DNA from: Magnetococcales bacterium
GTDB taxonomy: Bacteria; Pseudomonadota; Magnetococcia; Magnetococcales; JADGCH01
Assembly (NCBI GenBank): GCA_015228995.1
Contig: JADGCM010000112.1
Location: 1-5,574 of the forward strand
DNA: 5,574 nt
Reading direction: 5' to 3'
Position 1 is the stretch's first letter. Each line of letters starts with the position of its first letter. This document shows positions 1 to 5,574 of the stretch, piece after piece. Position numbers and translations under genes: made by a program. The notes beneath the pieces were generated by a model, which was not told the DNA's origin, did no database searches, and was given only the letters and a program-made list of their open reading frames with translations.

Positions 1-10
1 AGGCTACTCC

Positions 11-92
11 AGAATCGCCCCGTTGGGGCTTCATGATTCATGCGCCCCGGAGGGGCAGTCTTATCGGTAGCCTGGGGCATCGCCCCAGGAGG
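11..92. repeat. Cluster of three GCCCC/GGGGC short-loop palindromes (probable dispersed extragenic repeat)
   Basis: Three perfect inverted repeats sit close together. GCCCC-GTT-GGGGC is at 17-29, GCCCC-GGA-GGGGC at 44-56, and CCTGGGGC-ATC-GCCCCAGG at 71-89 (8 bp stem). All share the same 5-bp core and a 3-nt loop, and the cores are spaced about 27-30 bases apart; the third has its arms in the opposite order. Because the cores are identical, arms of different hairpins could also pair with each other. No T-run follows any stem on either strand, so they do not look like intrinsic terminators. The pattern resembles REP/BIME-type extragenic repeats. That assignment is from general resemblance only, since copy number in the genome is not visible here. 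The AGGAGGT at 87-93 is part of the last palindrome, and no start codon lies at a usable distance from it. Confidence 0.6.
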
Positions 93-100
93 TAAGAGCC

Positions 101-123
101 GACAGTATACACCAATGACTGTC
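101..123. repeat. Inverted repeat GACAGT-N11-ACTGTC
   Basis: A perfect 6-bp inverted repeat has arms at 101-106 and 118-123, separated by 11 bases. The 23-bp span would suit a dimeric regulator site or a weak hairpin. The half-site order (ACAGT then ACTGT) is the reverse of a LexA-type CTGT...ACAG box, so it is not called as LexA. There is no independent evidence for a binding protein. A 6-bp match of this kind could also arise by chance in a region this rich in repeats. Confidence 0.3.
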
Positions 124-128
124 AAAAG

Positions 129-186
129 GGTGCTGGAAAACGCACCAGCGATAAAATCGCTGCTCATGACTGGCTTTTCCCAGCCA
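129..186. repeat. Series of small hairpins upstream of the kinase gene
   Basis: Several short perfect stems follow one another. GGTGC (129-133) pairs with GCACC (142-146), or alternatively GCTGG (132-136) pairs with CCAGC (145-149); these two folds exclude each other. CAGCGAT (146-152) pairs with ATCGCTG (156-162) across an AAA loop. TGGCT (171-175) pairs with AGCCA (182-186). The heptamer ATGACTG occurs directly repeated at 115-121 and 166-172, flanking the first two stems. If this stretch is transcribed as part of the 5' leader it would be strongly structured. No covariation data are available, so a functional RNA is not claimed. Confidence 0.35.
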
Positions 187-210
187 ATTATGGCATCGTG
201 AGGGGGATTA

Positions 211-262
211 CTTCCTGCTCCCCCTCTCCGCCTGTGGGAGAGGGGGTTGGGGAGGTAAGGGG
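211..262. repeat. C-rich/G-rich palindromic extragenic repeat with 10-bp stem
   Basis: CCCCCTCTCC at 220-229 pairs perfectly with GGAGAGGGGG at 237-246 across a 7-base loop, and a G-rich tail (GGGGAGGTAAGGGG, 249-262) follows. This arrangement strongly resembles a common proteobacterial extragenic repeat of the 'ccctctcc...ggagaggg' type. When translated by mistake it gives peptides such as SPSPPVGEGVGEV on this strand, or PSPTGGEGE on the other. Both readings occur here, which argues that the frame upstream of 279 is repeat rather than gene. In a transcript the hairpin would lie about 20 bases 5' of the ribosome binding site of the kinase gene. Confidence 0.65.
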
Positions 263-265
263 AAG

Positions 266-271
266 AAGGAG
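266..271 (+). promoter_or_regulatory. Ribosome binding site AAGGAG for the hybrid kinase (decides the TTG start)
   Basis: AAGGAG lies 7 bases before the TTG at 279, which is near-ideal spacing. The GTG at 198 has only a CAATTATGGCATC context before it, with no purine-rich Shine-Dalgarno sequence. This site is the main reason for choosing the TTG as start. The preceding G-rich tail of the repeat (249-262) makes the whole area purine-rich, so part of the match could be incidental. Confidence 0.6.
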
Positions 272-278
272 TAAGCCA

Positions 279-2804
279 TTGCAACAACAGCCCACCAAAC
301 ATGCCGCTGATCTCGAAGCGTCGTTGCGACAACTAACGATCAGTGAATCGCAGTTTCGCGGTGCGTTCGAAACGGCCGCGCACGGTATGGCACTGGTCTC
401 TCCGAATGGCCGGTTTCTGCGCGTCAACCAAGCCTTATGTGATATGCTGGGTTACGTTGTTACCGATTTATTGGCGACTACCTTCCAAGACATTACTCAT
501 CCCGACGACCTGGATGCCAATCTGAACAATGTGCGGTTGACCCTAGCCGGAACAATCGCCAATTTTCAAATGGAGAAGCGCTATTATCACCGTGCCGGGC
601 ACATTATATGGACCTTATTAAGCGTTTCTCTGGTACGCGATAGCAGCGGTCAACCGCTGCATTTTGTCGCCCATATCCAGGATATTACCGCCCATAAGCT
701 GGCGGAACAGAAACTGTTTGAGTCGCGGCAGAATTTAGAACTTCAAGTCAACTATGTCAATCGCATGTTGTCGCGGTTCATCGGCAACACCAAGGCAGCC
801 GTTTTTTTTGATGAGTTGTTGGCAGATTTACTCAAACTGACCCAAAGTGAATATGGATTTATCGTCGAAGTGCGTAACAGTGGCAGCGATAAGCAATATC
901 TGCGCGCCCTCAGTATCAGCAATATCGCTTGGAACGAGGAGACCCGTGCCCAATATCAGGCCAGTCAACGCTCTGGTTTTCGGTTTCCACGGATGCATGG
1001 ATTACACTGTCAGGCAGTCCTCACTGGTCAGGTGATCATTGCCAACACCCCAGCAACCGATCCACGCCGCTGTGGTCTGCCAGCCGGCCATCCGCCGCTG
1101 CACGCATTTCTTGGCCTCCCTATCAAACGGGGGGAGAAGATATTGGGCGCCATTGGCGTTGCCAATCGCCCGGCGGGATACGATCAAGCCCTGGTGCAAC
1201 TACTCGAACCAGTGTTATTCGCCTGTGCGCAAATTGTTGGCAACCATCGTCTCAAACGCAACCGCCGCCGTGCTGAGCAAAGATTAAGGTCCAGCAAAAG
1301 CCGCCTCAAAATTCTGTTTGACAAGGCCCCGGATGCCATATTTTTGACAGATCCAGAGACAGACATCGTTCTTGATGTCAACGAAGCCGGCATCCGACTG
1401 CTGCAACAGCGCAAAAAAGCGCTCATCGGTAGCCGTCAACCGCAACTGCATGCCCCGAAAGTAGCCTCTGGCAAGCCCACCGAAGTGGTTGTGGTGCGCG
1501 TAGATGGCAGCCGCATCGCCGTCGAGGTTACCGCCGACGTGATCCACATCCGCAAAAAGCCGGTGGTGCAAAGCATCTTGCGCGATATTACCGTGCGCAA
1601 ACAATTTGAAGAGGCCCTGCGGCATGCCAAAGAGTCCGCTGAGCAGGCCAATCGCTCCAAAAGTCAGTTTCTGGCCAACATGAGCCACGAAATCCGTACT
1701 CCGATGAATGCCATCATCGGTATGGGAGAGCTATTGGCAGAATCAGATTTGAATGAGGAGCAACGGCTGTACGTAACGACTCTATGTCGCGCTGGGGAGG
1801 GGTTGTTGGCTCTCATCAACGACATTTTAGACCTATCGAAAATAGAGGCTGGGCAGTTAGAGATTGAGTCGATTCCGTTTGATCTAGCGGAGCTGGTCCA
1901 CGGTAGCGTCCACGTCCTACACCGAAAAGCCTTAGAAAAAGGGCTTGAACTCTCCGGTCACATTGAGGCGCAGACCACAGGTCTGCTGTTGGGCGATCCC
2001 CAGCGTCTGCGGCAAATCTTGTTCAACCTACTGGGTAATGCTATTAAATTCACGGATCGGGGTTCTGTTCGTCTGGTTGTGACCCAGCAAGATAGTGCTT
2101 TATGGCAATTCAGCGTTGCTGACACCGGTATGGGTATTCCCTCCGAAAAACACCACCTCATTTTTCAACCTTTTGCTCAGGCCGAACCCTCGGTATCGCG
2201 TCGGTTTGGGGGCACCGGATTGGGATTAAATATCTGTCGGCAATTGATGGACCGCATGGGTGGCCACATCTGGATGGAAAGCACCCCAGGAGCGGGTAGT
2301 TGTTTTCATTTTACCATCCGATTGCCTGCTGCCATGGTGCAGGATTCACACCCTGAACCCGCGGTAAGGGGTGCCGCCACCGTAACAGTGACAACAACCG
2401 ACTCCCCACCCAAATCGATCCGGGTGCTACTCGCCGATGACTCAGAAGACAACCGTTTGCTGGTAGAAACATTTTTACGCGATAGTCCTTACGATGTTAT
2501 CCCAGCCACCAATGGCCAGGAAGCGGTGGCAAAATTTTTGGCTGGGCGGTTCGATATTGTGTTGATGGATATCCAAATGCCGGGACTCGATGGCTACCAA
2601 GCAACCCGTGCCATACGTGCCTGGGAGCGCTCCCAACGGCTACCAGCCGCTACGATTATTGCATTGACAGCCAATGCCATGAAGGAAGATATGCAAAGAA
2701 CGTTAGAATCTGGCTGTAATCAGCACCTGACCAAGCCAATTCGGAAAAAATTGTTGTTGGAAGTGTTGAGCCAGTGCCTTCCTAACGACAGACTCACTCT
2801 TTAA
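279..2804 (+). CDS. Soluble hybrid sensor histidine kinase (PAS-GAF-PAS-HisKA-HATPase-REC)
   Basis: A cytoplasmic two-component hybrid kinase of 841 residues from the TTG start. No transmembrane segment or signal peptide is visible. Domains in order: PAS plus PAC (about 21-137, ending HFVAHIQDIT); a coiled-coil linker; GAF (about 178-321, with HPPLHAFLGLPI and GVANRPAGYD); a second, shortened PAS (about 341-441); HisKA with NMSHEIRTP (phospho-acceptor His470); HATPase_c with the N box around Asn587, G1 DTGMGIP at 615-621 and G2 GGTGLGLNI at 644-652; and a receiver (about 714-833) with acidic Asp720/721, phospho-acceptor Asp764 in LMDIQMPGLDG, Thr797 and Lys819. All catalytic residues are present, so it should autophosphorylate and pass phosphate from His to its own receiver. 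There is no HPt or output domain, so a separate HPt protein and regulator are expected. The input ligand cannot be deduced: the GAF shows no evident chromophore or haem signature. The frame is open from GTG 198, but residues added there come from a repeat element. The gene ends with TAA in the same frame as the next gene. Confidence 0.93.
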   Translation: MQQQPTKHAADLEASLRQLTISESQFRGAFETAAHGMALVSPNGRFLRVNQALCDMLGYVVTDLLATTFQDITHPDDLDANLNNVRLTLAGTIANFQMEKRYYHRAGHIIWTLLSVSLVRDSSGQPLHFVAHIQDITAHKLAEQKLFESRQNLELQVNYVNRMLSRFIGNTKAAVFFDELLADLLKLTQSEYGFIVEVRNSGSDKQYLRALSISNIAWNEETRAQYQASQRSGFRFPRMHGLHCQAVLTGQVIIANTPATDPRRCGLPAGHPPLHAFLGLPIKRGEKILGAIGVANRPAGYDQALVQLLEPVLFACAQIVGNHRLKRNRRRAEQRLRSSKSRLKILFDKAPDAIFLTDPETDIVLDVNEAGIRLLQQRKKALIGSRQPQLHAPKVASGKPTEVVVVRVDGSRIAVEVTADVIHIRKKPVVQSILRDITVRKQFEEALRHAKESAEQANRSKSQFLANMSHEIRTPMNAIIGMGELLAESDLNEEQRLYVTTLCRAGEGLLALINDILDLSKIEAGQLEIESIPFDLAELVHGSVHVLHRKALEKGLELSGHIEAQTTGLLLGDPQRLRQILFNLLGNAIKFTDRGSVRLVVTQQDSALWQFSVADTGMGIPSEKHHLIFQPFAQAEPSVSRRFGGTGLGLNICRQLMDRMGGHIWMESTPGAGSCFHFTIRLPAAMVQDSHPEPAVRGAATVTVTTTDSPPKSIRVLLADDSEDNRLLVETFLRDSPYDVIPATNGQEAVAKFLAGRFDIVLMDIQMPGLDGYQATRAIRAWERSQRLPAATIIALTANAMKEDMQRTLESGCNQHLTKPIRKKLLLEVLSQCLPNDRLTL

Positions 2805-2822
2805 CACGGACATTGGTTTACG

Positions 2823-5327
2823 ATGACAGAAGCAGTTGATCTCCCAGTTGATTCCATCGACTATGGCCCCTTTCTGGTCAATACCTTTGGTGAGCGCTAC
2901 CTGCCGACCGTTAACGGTGAGACCTTCTCCAGTAGCGGTAGCGATACCTTTTACCACCAACATTTCAACGACACGGTCCTAGACAAAGACAGTCTGTATA
3001 TCATTGCTGGCAGCGATGCTGGGCTGTTGATCCGTTATATCCTCCGCAAAGGGGTACCCGACGGCACGCGTTACCTATTTTTGGAGTTGCCGGGGCTAGT
3101 TGAACGAATCCGCTCGGATTTTTTTGAACAACAACAAGAAATACCACCATCCATCCAGCTCTGCACCATCAACGACTGGCAACAACAGGCGCTTAGTGCT
3201 GGCATAAGCGACTATCTCTACCTGGGTAACGTCAAACCGGTGAAATCGATGGCGGTGGTCGACGCCGCCATCCGTGACTATTTGCCTCTGTGGAATCAAC
3301 TGGTCAATCACCTCTACGAGCTGCGCATGGCGGTGACCATGGAGGTGGGTAATCATGCCTTCTTGGTCAGTGGTATGAAGAACGTCGCCAGCAACCGCAC
3401 CCCGGTAACGGTCCTAAAAGATGTCTTTACAGGTTACACAGCGGCCCTGTTGGCGGGCGGACCCTCTCTGAGTGAGGCCTTGCCGTGGGTCCAGCAGCAT
3501 CGCCACCAGTTGCTGGTCATTGCGGTGGCTCGTATTACCGAGCAATTGCAACAGGCTGGCATTGTGCCCGACATTATTGCCGCCATTGATCCCCACGAGG
3601 TATCCTTTCAAGCCTCCAATGCCATGTTGACGTTGCCACCGGAGACCCTGTTCCTCAACATGTACCACGTCCATCCCAAGCTGCTGGGACAATGGCATGG
3701 GCGCCATGTCTATCTCGGCCAGGTGTTGCCATGGGAGAGTCCAATCAACCGGCCTAACTACTCATTTCCGGGTATTACCGTCTCCCACCAGGCTTTGGGT
3801 GTCGCTTTTGAGATGGGCTGTAGCCAAGTCATCTTGTGCGGTTTTGATCTGTGCTTTAGCCGAGAAGGGCTTACCCACGTCAAAGGTAGCGTTGAAAGCC
3901 GTATGGGCCCTTTTATGGATCAAACCGACTATCATGTCGAAACCAATGGCGGTTGGATGGCCGACACCCGCATCGATTTTCATATAGCCCTGGGCAACCT
4001 CCGAGATTTAGCGGCGATGGCGCCGCGTTATGGTTGTCAGCTCATCAATCCAGCCGCTGCGGCGGCTAAGGTGGACGGAGTCACCCACCAACCCTGGTCA
4101 GACATCGTCTTATCGCCATTGCCGGAGCCGGTCCACGACCGCCTCCATCGTGCCCTGCCAATTGACAACCGAGAACAGCGCCTGGCTCATTACCAAGCGG
4201 TCATGACCGAGTTGAACCAAGCCAGGCAGCAAGTGCAGGCCATTCACCGCCTAACCGTCGAAGCCCTTGACTGTAACGCTCGATTTTTCGGTCGCAAGGG
4301 TAAACCAGCTGACTTTCGTTTCAAGCTGCGCATGGATGAAATTGAGCAAATATTGGACAGTCAACATAAAGTGTTCAGCATGCTGGTCAAGCGCTGGTCA
4401 TTGATCGATTTTCTCAAGTTGGTACGGGTTGATAAAGAGCGCGAATGGAGCGACGAGGAAGTCGAGAAAGCGGGTGACCACTACTACCGCGTCTACCGCA
4501 ACAACGCCAATGCCGTCCTCAATTGGCTCGATACAACCCGCGAGCATCTTCGCTGCTGCATTGAAGAGGAACAAGAGCGTCCCAATTTCAAAAAGATCAT
4601 CGCCGAATGGCGTCGCAACCAGCAACCAGGACGTTATCGTCTGTTGCTCGATCGGCATGGATGGCGTCTTGATGATCTGCCGCCAACGGTCGCTAGTCAG
4701 TTCCGGGAGCTGGAACAGCAGTTCCAAGAGCAGCTGCACCCGCCGGACAATCCCTACCGGAAACACATTGAGCGGCTGAGTCACCCCTTGACGGTACGCA
4801 GTAAGATGCAGCAATTGTTTCAACAGCGGGATGTCGAACGTCTTCGCACCCTGGCAGAGGGTCTGCGTCAAAGCGAGCTGGAGGGTCGTGAGGTCTATCT
4901 CGATATGATCGACGGCTATCTAGCCGAGCTAGCCGGAGAAGATGAAGCGGCCTTGGCGGCTTTTGGTCGGGTCACGTTACCCGTTTTTCGCGAACAAGCG
5001 CTGGCCCATCTCACCACCATCCACCTACGGCGCCAGGAATACTTACCGGCATTGGAGCAACTGCGTCAGTTAGCCGCCTTCTCACCAACGCGTATGCCGC
5101 ACTACGCCTCCCTGTTGCGTATCATCGGCCGGCGCGACGAGGCCATCGCCACCTACCGGCGTTATCTCGAAATGGCCAATGACGATTTGGTGGTGTTGTT
5201 ACGGCTGGCACAACTGGAAAGTGAATGTGGCCATCCTCACGAAGCCAGGACCCTCTACGAGCGCATTTTGGCACGGGACCCCGGCAACAACGCTGCTCGA
5301 CAATTGCTGGATGCTTTGAATGGTTAA
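2823..5327 (+). CDS. Maf-like DUF115 (MAF_flag10) flagellin glycosylation protein with C-terminal TPR region
   Basis: An 834-residue protein, longer than many Maf (motility associated factor) proteins. Family hallmarks are clear in the central domain (about 185-425): AALLAGGPSLSEALPW at 207-222, IIAAIDPHE at 251-259, and SHQALGVAFEMGCSQVILCG at 321-340 followed by FDLCFS and a TH (351-352). An N-terminal Maf-type domain (about 50-180, with IIAGSDAGLLIRYILRKG) precedes it. A long charged helical region (about 450-660) follows. The C-terminus (about 690-832) has TPR-like repeats, for example in ALAHLTTIHLRRQEYLPALE, RRDEAIATYRRYLEM and HPHEARTLYERILARDPGN. In flagellated proteobacteria such as Campylobacter, Aeromonas and Magnetospirillum this family is needed to place pseudaminic or legionaminic acid on flagellin in the cytoplasm. 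The glycosyltransferase role here is inferred from the family. ATG 2823 is the first start after the in-frame TAA of the kinase gene. The Shine-Dalgarno sequence is weak (GGA at 2808-2810), so coupling to the upstream gene is plausible. It cannot be confused with the septum-inhibitor nucleotidase also called Maf, which is an unrelated family. Confidence 0.87.
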   Translation: MTEAVDLPVDSIDYGPFLVNTFGERYLPTVNGETFSSSGSDTFYHQHFNDTVLDKDSLYIIAGSDAGLLIRYILRKGVPDGTRYLFLELPGLVERIRSDFFEQQQEIPPSIQLCTINDWQQQALSAGISDYLYLGNVKPVKSMAVVDAAIRDYLPLWNQLVNHLYELRMAVTMEVGNHAFLVSGMKNVASNRTPVTVLKDVFTGYTAALLAGGPSLSEALPWVQQHRHQLLVIAVARITEQLQQAGIVPDIIAAIDPHEVSFQASNAMLTLPPETLFLNMYHVHPKLLGQWHGRHVYLGQVLPWESPINRPNYSFPGITVSHQALGVAFEMGCSQVILCGFDLCFSREGLTHVKGSVESRMGPFMDQTDYHVETNGGWMADTRIDFHIALGNLRDLAAMAPRYGCQLINPAAAAAKVDGVTHQPWSDIVLSPLPEPVHDRLHRALPIDNREQRLAHYQAVMTELNQARQQVQAIHRLTVEALDCNARFFGRKGKPADFRFKLRMDEIEQILDSQHKVFSMLVKRWSLIDFLKLVRVDKEREWSDEEVEKAGDHYYRVYRNNANAVLNWLDTTREHLRCCIEEEQERPNFKKIIAEWRRNQQPGRYRLLLDRHGWRLDDLPPTVASQFRELEQQFQEQLHPPDNPYRKHIERLSHPLTVRSKMQQLFQQRDVERLRTLAEGLRQSELEGREVYLDMIDGYLAELAGEDEAALAAFGRVTLPVFREQALAHLTTIHLRRQEYLPALEQLRQLAAFSPTRMPHYASLLRIIGRRDEAIATYRRYLEMANDDLVVLLRLAQLESECGHPHEARTLYERILARDPGNNAARQLLDALNG

Positions 5328-5574
5328 AAATGGACTACCAGCAATTCATCCAGGCGTATTTTTGCAGGCAATTCTGCATGAAATGGGTATCTCACAAGCG
5401 GCGTTTGCTCGGGCTGTCATGGTGTCTTCCCCACGGATTTCGCAGATCATCAAGGATTCTCGTCCCATTACAGCAGAAATTGCTCTGCTGCTTGGTCGTG
5501 CCTTTGGCCAATCTCCACAGTACTGGCTCAATTTACAGACATCCTACGATTTGAGGGTGACGGAAGCGTCCATG
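5320..5574 (+). CDS. higA: HigA-type XRE helix-turn-helix antitoxin/regulator, 3' end beyond the window
   Basis: Eighty-five residues are visible and the frame is still open at the window end; the family is usually about 95-105 residues, so little is missing. The protein matches the HigA/VapI antidote pattern: HPGVFLQAILHEMGIS (10-25); helix-turn-helix SQAAFARAVMVSSPRISQII (25-44); ITAEIALLLGRAFGQSPQYW (50-69); then LNLQTSYDL. Such proteins bind operator DNA as dimers and neutralise a RelE-like HigB toxin. ATG 5320 follows directly on an in-frame TGA (5317-5319) and overlaps the end of the Maf gene by 8 bases. There is no clear Shine-Dalgarno sequence, which suggests translational coupling. 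An internal ATG at residue 22 would cut into the fold and is unlikely. In typical higBA loci the toxin gene lies immediately upstream, but here that position is taken by the Maf gene. It is either a stand-alone regulator or has its toxin downstream, out of view. Confidence 0.85.
   Translation, partial: MVKNGLPAIHPGVFLQAILHEMGISQAAFARAVMVSSPRISQIIKDSRPITAEIALLLGRAFGQSPQYWLNLQTSYDLRVTEASM

Noticed and set aside
11..92. CRISPR array
   Set aside because: Only palindromic cores of 13-19 bases recur, with no conserved repeat of typical length and no uniform spacers.
33..95. Short ATG frame across the first three hairpins (about 20 codons, ending TAA at 93-95)
   Set aside because: It is read entirely from the palindromic repeats, is arginine- and glycine-rich as such repeats are, and has no ribosome binding site.
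121..146. Minus-strand intrinsic terminator (GGTGC/GCACC stem followed by CTTTT)
   Set aside because: The stem is only 5 bp with an 8-base loop and a short T-run, and no minus-strand gene leads into it.
131..157. Possible sigma-70 promoter with TAAAAT at 152-157 as -10
   Set aside because: No recognisable -35 hexamer lies 15-19 bases upstream, and the TAAAAT sits in the loop and arms of the CAGCGAT/ATCGCTG hairpin.
170..206. Possible sigma-54 -24/-12 elements (TGGC at 171-174 and 191-194)
   Set aside because: The GC dinucleotide required 10 bases after the GG is absent in both cases.
188..427. Minus-strand 79-codon frame with PSPTGGEGE near its C-terminus
   Set aside because: This is the reverse reading of the 220-246 repeat and of the start of the kinase gene; the peptide is a familiar artefact of such repeats.
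891..1250. Bilin- or haem-binding photoreceptor identity for the kinase GAF domain
   Set aside because: The cysteines present (in LHCQAV and RRCGLP) do not sit in a recognisable chromophore motif, and the domain otherwise matches ordinary GAF domains of hybrid kinases.
4398..4871. Long minus-strand frame (157 codons) inside the Maf gene
   Set aside because: It lies wholly opposite a well-supported coding frame, has no recognisable domain, and is explained as a shadow of that frame.

Overview
The window reads as one co-directional (+ strand) block of three genes behind a short, repeat-rich leader. The composition (about 50-55% GC by eye), the PAS/GAF hybrid kinase, the flagellin-type Maf (DUF115) protein and the HigA-type antitoxin suggest a Gram-negative, motile bacterium. 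A proteobacterium is most likely, but I cannot place the genus from sequence alone.

Leader (1-278). No convincing gene lies here. It holds a dense series of inverted repeats. Three GCCCC/GGGGC hairpins, each with a 3-nt loop, lie within 17-89. A GACAGT-N11-ACTGTC inverted repeat lies at 101-123, followed by smaller hairpins between 129 and 186. A CCCCCTCTCC/GGAGAGGGGG hairpin lies at 220-246 inside a C-rich/G-rich element that looks like a dispersed extragenic repeat. No strong promoter or terminator could be recognised.

Gene 1 (279-2804) is a soluble hybrid sensor histidine kinase, PAS-GAF-PAS-HisKA-HATPase-REC, with all key phosphotransfer residues intact. The reading frame is open from a GTG at 198, but the extra N-terminus would be translated repeat. 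A TTG at 279, behind a well-spaced AAGGAG, is the better start.

Gene 2 (2823-5327) begins 18 bases later. It is a large Maf/DUF115 protein, a family tied to flagellin glycosylation with nonulosonic acids, and it has a C-terminal TPR-like helical repeat region. Gene 3 (5320 to beyond the window end) overlaps the end of gene 2 by 8 bases. It is a HigA-type XRE helix-turn-helix antitoxin with no toxin gene in the usual upstream position.

The tight spacing (18 bases, then an 8-base overlap) and the absence of an internal terminator support co-transcription. The simplest reading is a cytoplasmic signalling kinase beside a flagellin-modification enzyme, with an antitoxin or regulator gene coupled to its end. 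A functional link between the three is inference, and no flagellin, sugar-biosynthesis gene, DNA-binding response regulator or HPt protein is visible here.
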